Part shown: positions 52,788 through 61,863 of the stretch, in pieces
Position numbering within the stretch: the first letter of the stretch is position 1
How the letters are laid out: every line of letters begins with the position of its first letter
Made by a program: the position numbers and the translations under genes
The notes under the pieces: model-generated
The model's database searches: none
Told to the model about the DNA's origin: nothing
What the model saw: only the letters and a program-made list of their open reading frames with translations
Assembly: GCA_964410105.1 (NCBI GenBank)
Contig: CAYPFY010000002.1
Span: forward strand, 186,001-250,000
Direction of reading: 5' to 3'
Source: CAYPFY01 sp964410105
GTDB lineage: Bacteria > Bacteroidota > Ignavibacteria > UBA10030 > SZUA-254
Length of the DNA: 64,000 bases

Positions 52788-53385
52788 GGATGGGTCAAAA
52801 TCATGGGAAGTAGTCCGTTCAGCATTTGGCCGCGGTCTTGTCGTTATTGTTCCTATCGTGATAACGGTCTGGGTCCTCAATATCCTCTTCAATACGGTCG
52901 ACGGCATCATCTCGCCAATTTTCGACAGTCTTTTGGCCCGGCACATTCCGGGTTTGGGTTTTGTCACAATGATTGTGCTGATCCTTCTTGTGGGTTTCTC
53001 GTCCCGCAATCTGATCGGCCGAGCAATGGGAAAAGTCGTGGAGCGAGTTATTTTCTCAGTCCCCCTTGCTCGTACGATCTACGGAACCATGAAAGATCTT
53101 ATGCAGATCGGGGGAAAAGGAAAATCCTTTCGTCAGGTCGTGCTCATCGAGTATCCCCGCCACGGAATTTGGACGATCGGATTTGTCACAAACGAAATAA
53201 GAATAGACACTCCGGAGACTGAGATGGTGAGCGTGTATATTCCGAATCCCCCGAATCCAACATCCGGCATGTTGGTACTTGTTCCGCGGACTAACGCGCA
53301 GGTACTGGATATGACTGTGGAGGAAGGATTGAAGCTAGTGCTTTCGGGCGGAATCGTAACTTCGGGTACGCTTGTAGTGAGATAA
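52777..53385 (+). CDS. DUF502-family membrane protein
   Basis: A 202-residue protein with two membrane helices (about 20-42 and 60-82) and a soluble C-terminal beta domain. The DUF502 signature is seen in FGRGLVVIVPIVITVWVL (about 17-34), the PLARTIYGTMKDLMQ block (about 93-107) and the VYIPNPPNPTSGMLVLVPR segment (about 150-168). Function is unknown, though plant relatives (COV1/LCV) are linked to vascular patterning. It overlaps kdsB and lies 11 bases before pyrG, so it is in the same operon. Confidence 0.88.
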   Translation: MSAEDGSKSWEVVRSAFGRGLVVIVPIVITVWVLNILFNTVDGIISPIFDSLLARHIPGLGFVTMIVLILLVGFSSRNLIGRAMGKVVERVIFSVPLARTIYGTMKDLMQIGGKGKSFRQVVLIEYPRHGIWTIGFVTNEIRIDTPETEMVSVYIPNPPNPTSGMLVLVPRTNAQVLDMTVEEGLKLVLSGGIVTSGTLVVR

Positions 53386-53396
53386 GAGATGAAGCC

Positions 53397-55025
53397 ATGG
53401 CGCGTAACAAGGTAAAATTCATATTCATCACAGGGGGAGTAGTCTCCTCTCTTGGGAAAGGAATCGCGGCAGCCTCGATCGGACTTCTGCTCAAGTCCCG
53501 GGGCTTGCGGGTAACAATTCAGAAATGCGATCCCTACCTCAATGTTGACCCGGGAACAATGAACCCCTTCCAACATGGAGAGGTCTATGTGACCGACGAC
53601 GGAGCAGAGGCTGACCTTGATCTGGGCCACTATGAGCGTTTCCTCGCTGTAAACATGACAAAGGACAACTGTACAACCACAGGGCAAGTCTACTTCGAAG
53701 TAATCACGAAGGAGCGACGTGGTGATTACTTGGGTGCCACGGTTCAGGTCATACCGCATATCACGGACGAGATAAAACGGAGGTTCGAGATCCTCTCGGC
53801 CAGCGAGGACTATGATGTCATCATCACGGAGATCGGAGGAACAGTTGGTGACATCGAAAGCCTTCCGTTTTTGGAAGCGATGCGCCAGTTCATGTTTGCT
53901 CGCGGCAAAAGGAATGCAATAAGCGTGCACGTAACGCTAGTGCCGTTCATCAAGGCCGCCGGAGAAATAAAGACAAAGCCGACCCAGCATAGCGTCAAAA
54001 CACTCCTTGAAATTGGCATTCAGCCGGATATCCTGATATGCCGTTCTGAGGCGTCGCTTTCGAAGGAGGTCCGAGAGAAAATTGCACTTTTCACAAACGT
54101 TGAAGTCAGCTCTGTGGTTGATGCTCACGATGTCTCAACTATATACGAGGTACCGCTCCAATTTGCCTCGGAAGAAATCGATGAGATCATTCTTGAAAAG
54201 CTGGATCTGACATGTCCGAAGTCAAATCTTAAGGAATGGAAAAAGTTTGTGGATGCAGTACGGAATCCCAAAGGCCAAGTAACAATCGGAATATGCGGAA
54301 AGTATACCGATCATCAGGATGCATACAAGAGTATATCAGAATCGTTTGTTCACTCAGGGGCAGAAAACGGCGTTCAGGTGCAACTGAAATGGATCAGAGC
54401 GGAAGACATTGAGAGAGACGGCCCCGAAGCGCACCTGAGAGAAATGTGCGGTCTGCTTGTTGCTCCGGGATTTGGCGAAAGAGGAATCGAAGGGAAAGTA
54501 GCAGCGATCCGTTTCGTACGGGAAAACGGCATCCCGTTTCTTGGCATATGTCTTGGTCTGCAGTGCGCTGTGATCGAATACGCCCGCAACAGGTGCGGAC
54601 TCGTTCGGGCTAATAGCACCGAATTCAGGCCTACAGACCAAAACGTTATTGACATGATGATTGAACAAAAGAAAGTAACGGCATATGGCGGAACAATGCG
54701 ACTCGGTTCATACCCCTGCCGGATCGTCAAGGGCACCCGAACTGCACGGATCTATAGAAAGGAATTGATACATGAGCGCCACCGTCACCGTTACGAAGTC
54801 AACGATGCCTTTCGTGCTTCCCTGGAGGACCACGGGATGGTCGTAAGCGGGATCTGCCCAACAAACAATCTTATCGAAATGATTGAATTGCCCGATCATC
54901 CCTGGTTCGTCGCGGCGCAATTCCATCCCGAGCTTCGCTCGCGGGCTACAAATGCTCATCCGTTGTTTCGTGACTTCGTTAGGGCATCGATGGAATATCG
55001 CGAGCAGCGCAATCACTTAGACTAG
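53397..55025 (+). CDS. pyrG: CTP synthase
   Basis: Makes CTP from UTP, ATP and glutamine. The 542-residue enzyme has the N-terminal synthetase domain (KFIFITGGVVSSLGKGIAAA at 6-25, CDPYLNVDPGTMNPFQHGEV) and a C-terminal class I glutaminase (about 300-540) with nucleophile Cys in GICLGLQCAVIEYARN and the His-Glu pair in QFHPELRS. Length and motifs are standard. It supplies CTP for the KdsB reaction encoded two genes upstream. Confidence 0.97.
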   Translation: MARNKVKFIFITGGVVSSLGKGIAAASIGLLLKSRGLRVTIQKCDPYLNVDPGTMNPFQHGEVYVTDDGAEADLDLGHYERFLAVNMTKDNCTTTGQVYFEVITKERRGDYLGATVQVIPHITDEIKRRFEILSASEDYDVIITEIGGTVGDIESLPFLEAMRQFMFARGKRNAISVHVTLVPFIKAAGEIKTKPTQHSVKTLLEIGIQPDILICRSEASLSKEVREKIALFTNVEVSSVVDAHDVSTIYEVPLQFASEEIDEIILEKLDLTCPKSNLKEWKKFVDAVRNPKGQVTIGICGKYTDHQDAYKSISESFVHSGAENGVQVQLKWIRAEDIERDGPEAHLREMCGLLVAPGFGERGIEGKVAAIRFVRENGIPFLGICLGLQCAVIEYARNRCGLVRANSTEFRPTDQNVIDMMIEQKKVTAYGGTMRLGSYPCRIVKGTRTARIYRKELIHERHRHRYEVNDAFRASLEDHGMVVSGICPTNNLIEMIELPDHPWFVAAQFHPELRSRATNAHPLFRDFVRASMEYREQRNHLD

Positions 55026-55145
55026 TTTGTCTGGCTCAAGGCCTGAGTAGCCGCGATCGGCTTTGCGTCATTGGAAAGTCCCTATTCGAGGGTTCAGAAT
55101 GAACAATGCGGTTGCGTCAATAGCCACATATCTAGGTGAACTGTC

Positions 55146-58100
55146 ATGATTCGCACATCACGGATTATTCTTACAATAGTGGCTTTCGGACTCTCTCTCG
55201 TCCAGATTGTCCGAAACTCACACCACGATCCCTCGCCCTTTTATGAAGACCGCGAGGGCGCTTCGGGCGCTTTACAATCCCTTGATTACTGGACGCGCGC
55301 CCGAGCATATCCCGACCAGGATGTTCCGAAGAGCGCATTTTACAAAGCCTACGAAGATGAAACCCGAAAAAGAGAGGCCCATCGAAGAGTGCTTAATGCC
55401 TCCGGTATTTGGAATCCAATCGGTCCCACCAATCTTCACGGTCGCTGCATCAGCGTTGGACTGAATCGCCTGAATCCGAATACAGTCTATCTCGGCACCG
55501 CAAGCGGTGGCTTATGGCGTTCTTACTCCTCTGGGCTTGGAAATGATTGGCAGCAAATCGCATTCGGATACCCTGTCCTGGGTGTATCGGCGATTATGAC
55601 GGATCCACTGGATAGCAACGTGATTTACGTGGGCACGGGCGAGGTTTATCGATATCACGGGGCATACGGCGGGTTGGTCGTGCGTACCACACGTGGCAGT
55701 TATGGCATCGGGATACTGAAAACCACCAACGGAGGGTCAACGTGGACAAAAAGTCTCGACTGGACCTATGATCAACAGCGGGGAATAGAACGACTCGTCA
55801 TGAATCCATTGAACCGTTACGAGCTCTACGCGGCAACCACGGACGGTGTGTATAAGAGCACGAATGCAGGTTCAACCTGGAGTTTTATTCTTTCAGTGAC
55901 AATGGCACAAGACATAGTCACGAGTTCGCTCGACACAAACCTTCTAATGGTATCGACTGGAAACTTCGGCATCGACGCTGGGATCCTTAAGTCCAGTGAT
56001 GGAGGTAACAACTGGATTTCCGTAAATCCAACGTCGTTCACAGGAAAGGCCATGCTCTGTTCGTACGAATCAAATCCAAACATCGTCTATGCGAGCATCG
56101 CCGACAGCACTACGGGTGTGGGAGGATTATGGAAATCAACAAATTTCGGGGGTTCTTGGACGCAAGTGAGTAATAACGGCACGAACCCCATCTTCGGCGT
56201 ACAAGGCTGGTATTCGCACTATGTGATCGTTCATCCAACAGACAGTAGTCTCATCATCCATAACAGCGTCTCTCTAAGCAAGTCGACGAATGGCGGCGTG
56301 TCATTCGTAGGGCCAGCCGGTGGCTACTCCGACAATCATGGCTATGCGGTCGATCCGATTAATCGAAATATTGTTTACGGTGTGTCCGATGACGGAATAT
56401 ATCGCTCGACTGATTTCGGAAGTTCCTGGACCGACATCGGAATGGGTTTGCAAACGGGACAACTCTATAACGGCTTCTCTAGTTCACCGACGGATTCCTT
56501 CATGGCAATCACTCAGTCGCAGGATCATATTCCAGGTTACCGGTATCTCGGATCACAGATCTGGGATCATGGAAGCGTGACAGACGAGGCAGGATGGACC
56601 GCAATCGATCAGACGAATGACAACGTCCAATACGCCGTGAATCGTAATGGGACGAGCATCTATAAATCGACGAATCGGGGTGCGACGTTTACAGGACTTC
56701 ATAGTTTTAGCTCTGGAATCGGCGGCTGGAATTCACCCTTCGTTGTCTCACGCTCAAACCCGAGCATCCTTTATTTTGGTGACACGCGAGTCTACAAGAG
56801 TACGAATGGCGGATCCACATGGACGGCAACGACAGCCTCTGCTCTGGACGGCGGCAACACAGCCCTCTCGATGGCGATTGCAACAACGAGTCAGGATACC
56901 GTCATCGTTGGCATGGCACCACTCCTCACGACTGCCCATTTGTACCGCACCACGAATGGAGGAGCCTCGTGGACAAACATCACCGGTACTCTTCCCAATC
57001 GCTACCCCATTGACTTAGCGATTGATCCTAACGACTCTAAGACAATGTACGCGGCGATGGGTGGGTTTGGTTCAGGTCATCTATTTAAATCGACCGATGC
57101 TGGAAACACGTGGACTGATATTACCGGAGCTCTCCCCGATGCGCCAGCAACAGCACTAGCGATTGACCCGTTGAATTCAAGCTATGTCTATGCGGGCAAT
57201 GATTTGGGTGTATACCTCTCCACGAATGGGGGATCAAGTTGGACTGGATTTAGCGAAGGCCTGCCCGATGCGGTAATTGTGGCTGACCTCTCGATTTCTC
57301 CCGCTAATCGAGCTCTTCGCTGTGTTACACATGGAAATGGCGTGTATGAAAGATCGTTGTACAACGGCACTCCTGCAGCAACATTTGACTACACGGCGCT
57401 TGCCGTTAATTACCCCGCCAATGGTTCAGTTTTACCGCGTGATTCAGCTATTACGGGCCTAAAGGCCACTTTTAGGAATTCAGGGACACAGCCACAAACG
57501 GATTCTTTGATCGTCAAATTTAGGATCATCAAAGGGGTTTCCGAGTTATTATCGTCGACGAATAAGATCGCAGGACTAGGCGTTGGCATATCTCAAGTTG
57601 TCAGTTTCAATGGTTCTTACACCCCTACACTTTCGGGGACTTATAAGATTGAAGGGATAACAATGGCGGCAGATCAGGATCCCTCAAATGACACGGTCAG
57701 AGGAACTTTTGAAGTTGCCGATCCCCCGGACGTCACGCTGTGGAATGTATCGAAGGGATATTGTCCTTACACCGAAATTGTAGGCGGCACCCCCGGACCA
57801 ATCGGAGACGATGTTCAATCAATCGCTCCTCTTCCCTTCCCTTTGGACTATGACGGTGTCTTGTACGACTCAATTCAAATAAGCACCAATGGCTGGGTGG
57901 AATTGGGAACTGGGGCTGATGGCACATTCCGGGGCTTATCGACTGCAGGCCAGCTAGGGGGATTTTTTAGGGCTGTTCTCGCAACTACGGACCGGCCGAC
58001 GAAGGCACTCGGTTTGTGGTGGGGAGATCTTGCAACTGGCTCAAGCGGAGCAATTTCATACACGACTCTAGGCACGGCCCCAGACCGGGTATTCGTAGTT

Positions 58101-59510
58101 CAGTGGAAGAATGTGCTGGCCAATTACAATGAGGCAAGCTCAACTCTGAAACTCAATTTCCAAATATACCTGTACGAGGGGTCTAGTAATATCGAGTATC
58201 ATTATGGACCCATTGTTGCCGGCACGTTTTCGGGGACAGGGGCCTCAATAGGCCTCAAGGACTATGTGGGGGGGGATTACCGATATTACGACATTGCTCG
58301 TGGAGCATCCGGCCTTGCAAGCGAGTTACGGACTGATCTCACGCCGAGTTCTGACTGGCCGGGCCAGGACAGTTGCTACCATATCAATGTGAACTCTTCA
58401 CGCACAACTGTGAGTCTAAGTACGGGGTGGAATCTTGTGTCAGAACCGCGCCAGCGCGCTGATCTTTCCACCACGTCGTTATTTCCAACAGCTATTTCGA
58501 AAGCGTTTCAGTTTGTGGGTACTTACAAGACTGTTGATTCCCTCATCCCTGGACGCGGTTACTGGATCAAGATGGCTTCCTCGGTTGATCAGAACATCGA
58601 AGGGAGTCCTCTGGCGACGGTTGACGTGTCGCTTAGCCAAGGGTGGAACATCATTGGGACTGTGGATCATCGCGTGGCCGCACCGGCCGGAGGATTGATA
58701 ACTAGCAGAGCATTTGGATATAGCGGCGGGTACCACATAGTTTCTGCCCTCGATCCTGGCCGGGCCTATTGGGTTAAGTCGAGTGGAAATGGAACAATCA
58801 CTCTCGGATCCCCTGCCGCCCAGCGATTGATGCAGGAGATCCCTGAGGATCATGCTAGCCTCACACTTCAAGACAATCTCGGTCGAACACAGAGCTTATA
58901 TCTTATTGAGAACCGCTCCGATGAAATTGATCCCGATCTTTATTCCATGCCGCCGGTTCCACCCGAGGGTGCTTTCGATGTGAGATTTGCGAGTGGCCGC
59001 ATTCTCGAAAGCTTTCCGGCGAACCTACCAGAGCCCGTTCAATACCAGATCCAGATGAAGTCGGCTGAGTATCCTCTGATACTATCTTACGATATGACGA
59101 ATCTAAGAGGCAAGAGAGTCACCCTGCGGAAGGAATCGGAAACCAAATCAATGACCCACCGGCTTAGTGGAAACGGGTCCATGGTTCTTAGTTCCACCTA
59201 TATAAAGTCCCTTTTGGTGATAATCGCAGATGGAGCAAGTCCCCCGGCACGATTCTCGCTGAAACAGAACTATCCGAATCCGTTCAACCCAACATCAACA
59301 ATAATTTTTGACGTGCCCCGGACGAGCCACATCTCCGTAAAAGTGTATGACCTTCTTGGGCGAGAGGTGAAGACGCTTGCCGACGGCCTGTATGAAGCAG
59401 GAGAATATAGAATACTCGCGGATTTCAGTGAACAATCAAGTGGTATTTATTTCTGCCGTATGCTGGCGGATAATTACTCTGAAGTCAGAAAGCTCCTCCT
59501 GGCAAGATAG
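55146..59510 (+). CDS. Large secreted Asp-box (BNR/sortilin-like) protein with type IX sorting domain
   Basis: A 1454-residue exported protein. After a signal peptide (about 1-23), residues about 100-740 form a beta-propeller region with at least ten Asp-box repeats of the type S-T-N/D-x-G-x-S/T-W (for example STNGGSTW, STNAGSTW, STDFGSSW, STDAGNTW). Then come a CARDB-like domain (about 755-860), a beta-sandwich region (about 865-1090) and two similar segments starting LSTGWNLVSEP and LSQGWNIIGTV (about 1100-1220). The end (about 1370-1454) is a type IX sorting domain: FSLKQNYPNPFNPTSTI, VYDLLGREVKTL, GIYFCRM. It is therefore exported by the Por system. AGGTG precedes the ATG. Substrate or ligand unknown. 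Confidence 0.9.
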   Translation: MIRTSRIILTIVAFGLSLVQIVRNSHHDPSPFYEDREGASGALQSLDYWTRARAYPDQDVPKSAFYKAYEDETRKREAHRRVLNASGIWNPIGPTNLHGRCISVGLNRLNPNTVYLGTASGGLWRSYSSGLGNDWQQIAFGYPVLGVSAIMTDPLDSNVIYVGTGEVYRYHGAYGGLVVRTTRGSYGIGILKTTNGGSTWTKSLDWTYDQQRGIERLVMNPLNRYELYAATTDGVYKSTNAGSTWSFILSVTMAQDIVTSSLDTNLLMVSTGNFGIDAGILKSSDGGNNWISVNPTSFTGKAMLCSYESNPNIVYASIADSTTGVGGLWKSTNFGGSWTQVSNNGTNPIFGVQGWYSHYVIVHPTDSSLIIHNSVSLSKSTNGGVSFVGPAGGYSDNHGYAVDPINRNIVYGVSDDGIYRSTDFGSSWTDIGMGLQTGQLYNGFSSSPTDSFMAITQSQDHIPGYRYLGSQIWDHGSVTDEAGWTAIDQTNDNVQYAVNRNGTSIYKSTNRGATFTGLHSFSSGIGGWNSPFVVSRSNPSILYFGDTRVYKSTNGGSTWTATTASALDGGNTALSMAIATTSQDTVIVGMAPLLTTAHLYRTTNGGASWTNITGTLPNRYPIDLAIDPNDSKTMYAAMGGFGSGHLFKSTDAGNTWTDITGALPDAPATALAIDPLNSSYVYAGNDLGVYLSTNGGSSWTGFSEGLPDAVIVADLSISPANRALRCVTHGNGVYERSLYNGTPAATFDYTALAVNYPANGSVLPRDSAITGLKATFRNSGTQPQTDSLIVKFRIIKGVSELLSSTNKIAGLGVGISQVVSFNGSYTPTLSGTYKIEGITMAADQDPSNDTVRGTFEVADPPDVTLWNVSKGYCPYTEIVGGTPGPIGDDVQSIAPLPFPLDYDGVLYDSIQISTNGWVELGTGADGTFRGLSTAGQLGGFFRAVLATTDRPTKALGLWWGDLATGSSGAISYTTLGTAPDRVFVVQWKNVLANYNEASSTLKLNFQIYLYEGSSNIEYHYGPIVAGTFSGTGASIGLKDYVGGDYRYYDIARGASGLASELRTDLTPSSDWPGQDSCYHINVNSSRTTVSLSTGWNLVSEPRQRADLSTTSLFPTAISKAFQFVGTYKTVDSLIPGRGYWIKMASSVDQNIEGSPLATVDVSLSQGWNIIGTVDHRVAAPAGGLITSRAFGYSGGYHIVSALDPGRAYWVKSSGNGTITLGSPAAQRLMQEIPEDHASLTLQDNLGRTQSLYLIENRSDEIDPDLYSMPPVPPEGAFDVRFASGRILESFPANLPEPVQYQIQMKSAEYPLILSYDMTNLRGKRVTLRKESETKSMTHRLSGNGSMVLSSTYIKSLLVIIADGASPPARFSLKQNYPNPFNPTSTIIFDVPRTSHISVKVYDLLGREVKTLADGLYEAGEYRILADFSEQSSGIYFCRMLADNYSEVRKLLLAR

Positions 59511-59708
59511 TCATGCCATTTCAAGTGCGCGCCAACGGAGAGATCACAGCCCGACAACAAAACAGCCACACTCAGTTGCGGCCGACATTGCCACCAGACC
59601 ATGGGTGCGGGCCTTTGTGGGCCCGATGCACTTTGTAGTGACCCATGCATTAAGCCTCCTGCGCTTGGTCACCTACCTTGAATCCCTCCGTCAGCACGAC
59701 TAGAGAGC
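59511..59708. other. Intergenic stretch before glycogen-debranching gene
   Basis: It holds a short hairpin (CGGGCC-TTTGTG-GGCCCG, 59608-59625), possibly a weak terminator for the Asp-box gene. No gene is seen in it. Confidence 0.4.
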
Positions 59709-59737
59709 TTGCTTCTCTTTGTCTTTCTGCGTAATAT
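59709..59737 (+). promoter_or_regulatory. Promoter of glycogen-debranching operon
   Basis: TTGCTT (59709-59714), 17 bases, TAATAT (59732-59737). About 80 bases before the ATG at 59818. Confidence 0.65.
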
Positions 59738-59817
59738 TTTGGCGCGGCCTCACTAACTTTGATTTGTTCCTGCACATCCCTGCTACGGATGCATCTCATT
59801 ATTCTTACTTAGGCATC

Positions 59818-61863
59818 ATGAAGGTGCGTCGGAAAAGGGATGAGAAGCCTCAAGATGTTTCTGTGCTACCCTTGGACGACTTCGACTCGTTGTATTCCAG
59901 CAAGGAGCTTGGTTGCATTGCCAGTCTGAACGAGGCAGTATTCCGGTTGTTCGCACCGCGGGCTGACTCGGTCAAGCTTGTCTTATTTGATACTTATGAA
60001 GATGAGAAGGGTCGAGAGGAGTTGATGACCCGTGATTCCGAGGGCGTATGGGAATATTTCGCCTCTGGTGCTTTACATGGCAGCTACTATGGATATCGTG
60101 TCAGCGGTCCTACAGGACAGGGTGAGATGTTCAATCCGAATGTACTGATTGGTGATCCGTACTCAAAGGCGGTTGTCACGAAGAACAATTATCATCTTCC
60201 AGCAAAGACTCTCATCCTGGACACACAGTTTGACTGGGAGGGGGACACATTTGTCATCCCCCGAAGACATGCTCGGCTCATTATATACGAGGGTCATGTT
60301 CGTGATCTCACCGCCCACCCATCGTCAGGGGCGAGGTCTAGAGGCACATACAAGGGGTTAATGGATCCGAACTGCGCGGGAGGAATCTCCTACCTTTGTG
60401 ATTTGGGAATCAACGCGCTGGAATTGATGCCGGTCCATAAGTTTGGCACAGTCGAAGCTCCATATCGGGACGCAAATGTTCCGCGTGAGGGCGGCGAATT
60501 AAATACCTGGAATCCGTACGAACGTAACCACTGGGGTTACATGACGAGCTACTTCTTCGCGCCAGAGACATATTACGCAACCGACGGCACCTCGGCCCAC
60601 GAGGGATTCAACGGCGCCGACGGGCGCGCCGTACGAGAACTCAAGGAACTGATCAAGGCGATACACCGGCGAGGAATTGCGGTTATACTCGACGTCGTTT
60701 ATAACCATGTTTCCCAGTATGACTTTAATCCCTTCAAGTTCATTGATAAACGCTACTATTTCCATTGTGATCCTTCCGGAGATTTTCTCAAGGCTTCGGG
60801 CTGTGGAAACGATTTCAATACAACACGCCCAATGTCAAAGCGGCTCATCGTGGACAGTGTGAAGTACTGGATGAGGGATTATCACATAGACGGATTCCGA
60901 TTTGACCTCGCTCCCTTGCTTTCTCGCGAAGTATGCGAAACCATTGCAGCGGAGGCAAGAAAGATCAATCCGTACGTTATACTGATAGCCGAGCCTTGGG
61001 GCGGTGGAAAATACGAGCCTGAGTCCTTTAGCGAACTCGGTTGGGCATCGTGGAATGACCGTGTCCGGAATCTCGTGAAAGGGGAGAATCCACATACTGG
61101 GCTGGGCTTCATTTTTGGTAACCCTCAGCGAGAAAGCTCTCGGGCTCCCCTTGCGCAAATCGTCAGGGGAAGTCTTCGTGACAACGGCGGAATGTTTTTG
61201 CGCAAGGAGGACAGCATCAACTATTTGGAGTCGCACGATGGATACACGCTGGGAGACTTTATCCGTATCGCACTCGGCGAGACGGGAGGGGGTGATGATA
61301 TTCCTGACCCTTTAAACCACCCGCCTCTCAGCAACCGTGAGCTTTCGTTGCATAAACTCGCCGCTCTTATCCTTTTCACCATACAGGGCCCCGTCATGCT
61401 CGCACAGGGTCAGGAGTTTGCCCGATCCAAAGTAATCGCGAAAACTTGCGCATCAGACCGAAACATCGGCCGATTCGACCACAATAGCTATGAGAAAGAC
61501 AACGAAACCAATCATCTAGATTTTTTCCAGCAGAAACTAAATGTTGCTCTCTACAATTACTATAGGGGACTGATTGCTCTCCGCCGCAAATATCCAATCC
61601 TAGGAGATGCATCTGCCAAGGCACTGAATTTCTTCGATACTCAAGATGAATCCGTTATAGCCTTCTCGCTATCATCCAGAATGAAAAGATTCCTTATCGT
61701 TCTCAATGGAAATCCAACCGGAGCCTTTTTGCTGAAGGTGCCAGGTAATTCATGGGGAGTCCTCGCAAACGCGGAATCGGTTTCGCCCAGAAGCTTCCTG
61801 AGAACGGTAAGGAAGACCGTCACCATTCCATCCACGTCGGGCATGATACTGCTCGATCGATGA
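59818..61863 (+). CDS. Glycogen debranching enzyme / type I pullulanase-like GH13
   Basis: A 681-residue alpha-1,6-glucosidase-type enzyme that removes branches from glycogen or related glucans. An N-terminal CBM48 domain (about 25-120, with AVFRLFAPRADSVKLVLFD) is followed by the GH13 barrel: conserved region I DVVYNHV, region II DGFRFDLA (nucleophile Asp), region III LIAEPW (acid/base Glu) and region IV ESHDGYTLGD. The order and YEGHVRDLT segment fit the GlgX/TreX/pullulanase group. There is no signal peptide, so it acts on internal glycogen. A frame open to 59719 exists, but that part overlaps the promoter; ATG 59818 begins MKVRRKRDEK. Its stop overlaps the next gene by four bases. Confidence 0.92.
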   Translation: MKVRRKRDEKPQDVSVLPLDDFDSLYSSKELGCIASLNEAVFRLFAPRADSVKLVLFDTYEDEKGREELMTRDSEGVWEYFASGALHGSYYGYRVSGPTGQGEMFNPNVLIGDPYSKAVVTKNNYHLPAKTLILDTQFDWEGDTFVIPRRHARLIIYEGHVRDLTAHPSSGARSRGTYKGLMDPNCAGGISYLCDLGINALELMPVHKFGTVEAPYRDANVPREGGELNTWNPYERNHWGYMTSYFFAPETYYATDGTSAHEGFNGADGRAVRELKELIKAIHRRGIAVILDVVYNHVSQYDFNPFKFIDKRYYFHCDPSGDFLKASGCGNDFNTTRPMSKRLIVDSVKYWMRDYHIDGFRFDLAPLLSREVCETIAAEARKINPYVILIAEPWGGGKYEPESFSELGWASWNDRVRNLVKGENPHTGLGFIFGNPQRESSRAPLAQIVRGSLRDNGGMFLRKEDSINYLESHDGYTLGDFIRIALGETGGGDDIPDPLNHPPLSNRELSLHKLAALILFTIQGPVMLAQGQEFARSKVIAKTCASDRNIGRFDHNSYEKDNETNHLDFFQQKLNVALYNYYRGLIALRRKYPILGDASAKALNFFDTQDESVIAFSLSSRMKRFLIVLNGNPTGAFLLKVPGNSWGVLANAESVSPRSFLRTVRKTVTIPSTSGMILLDR

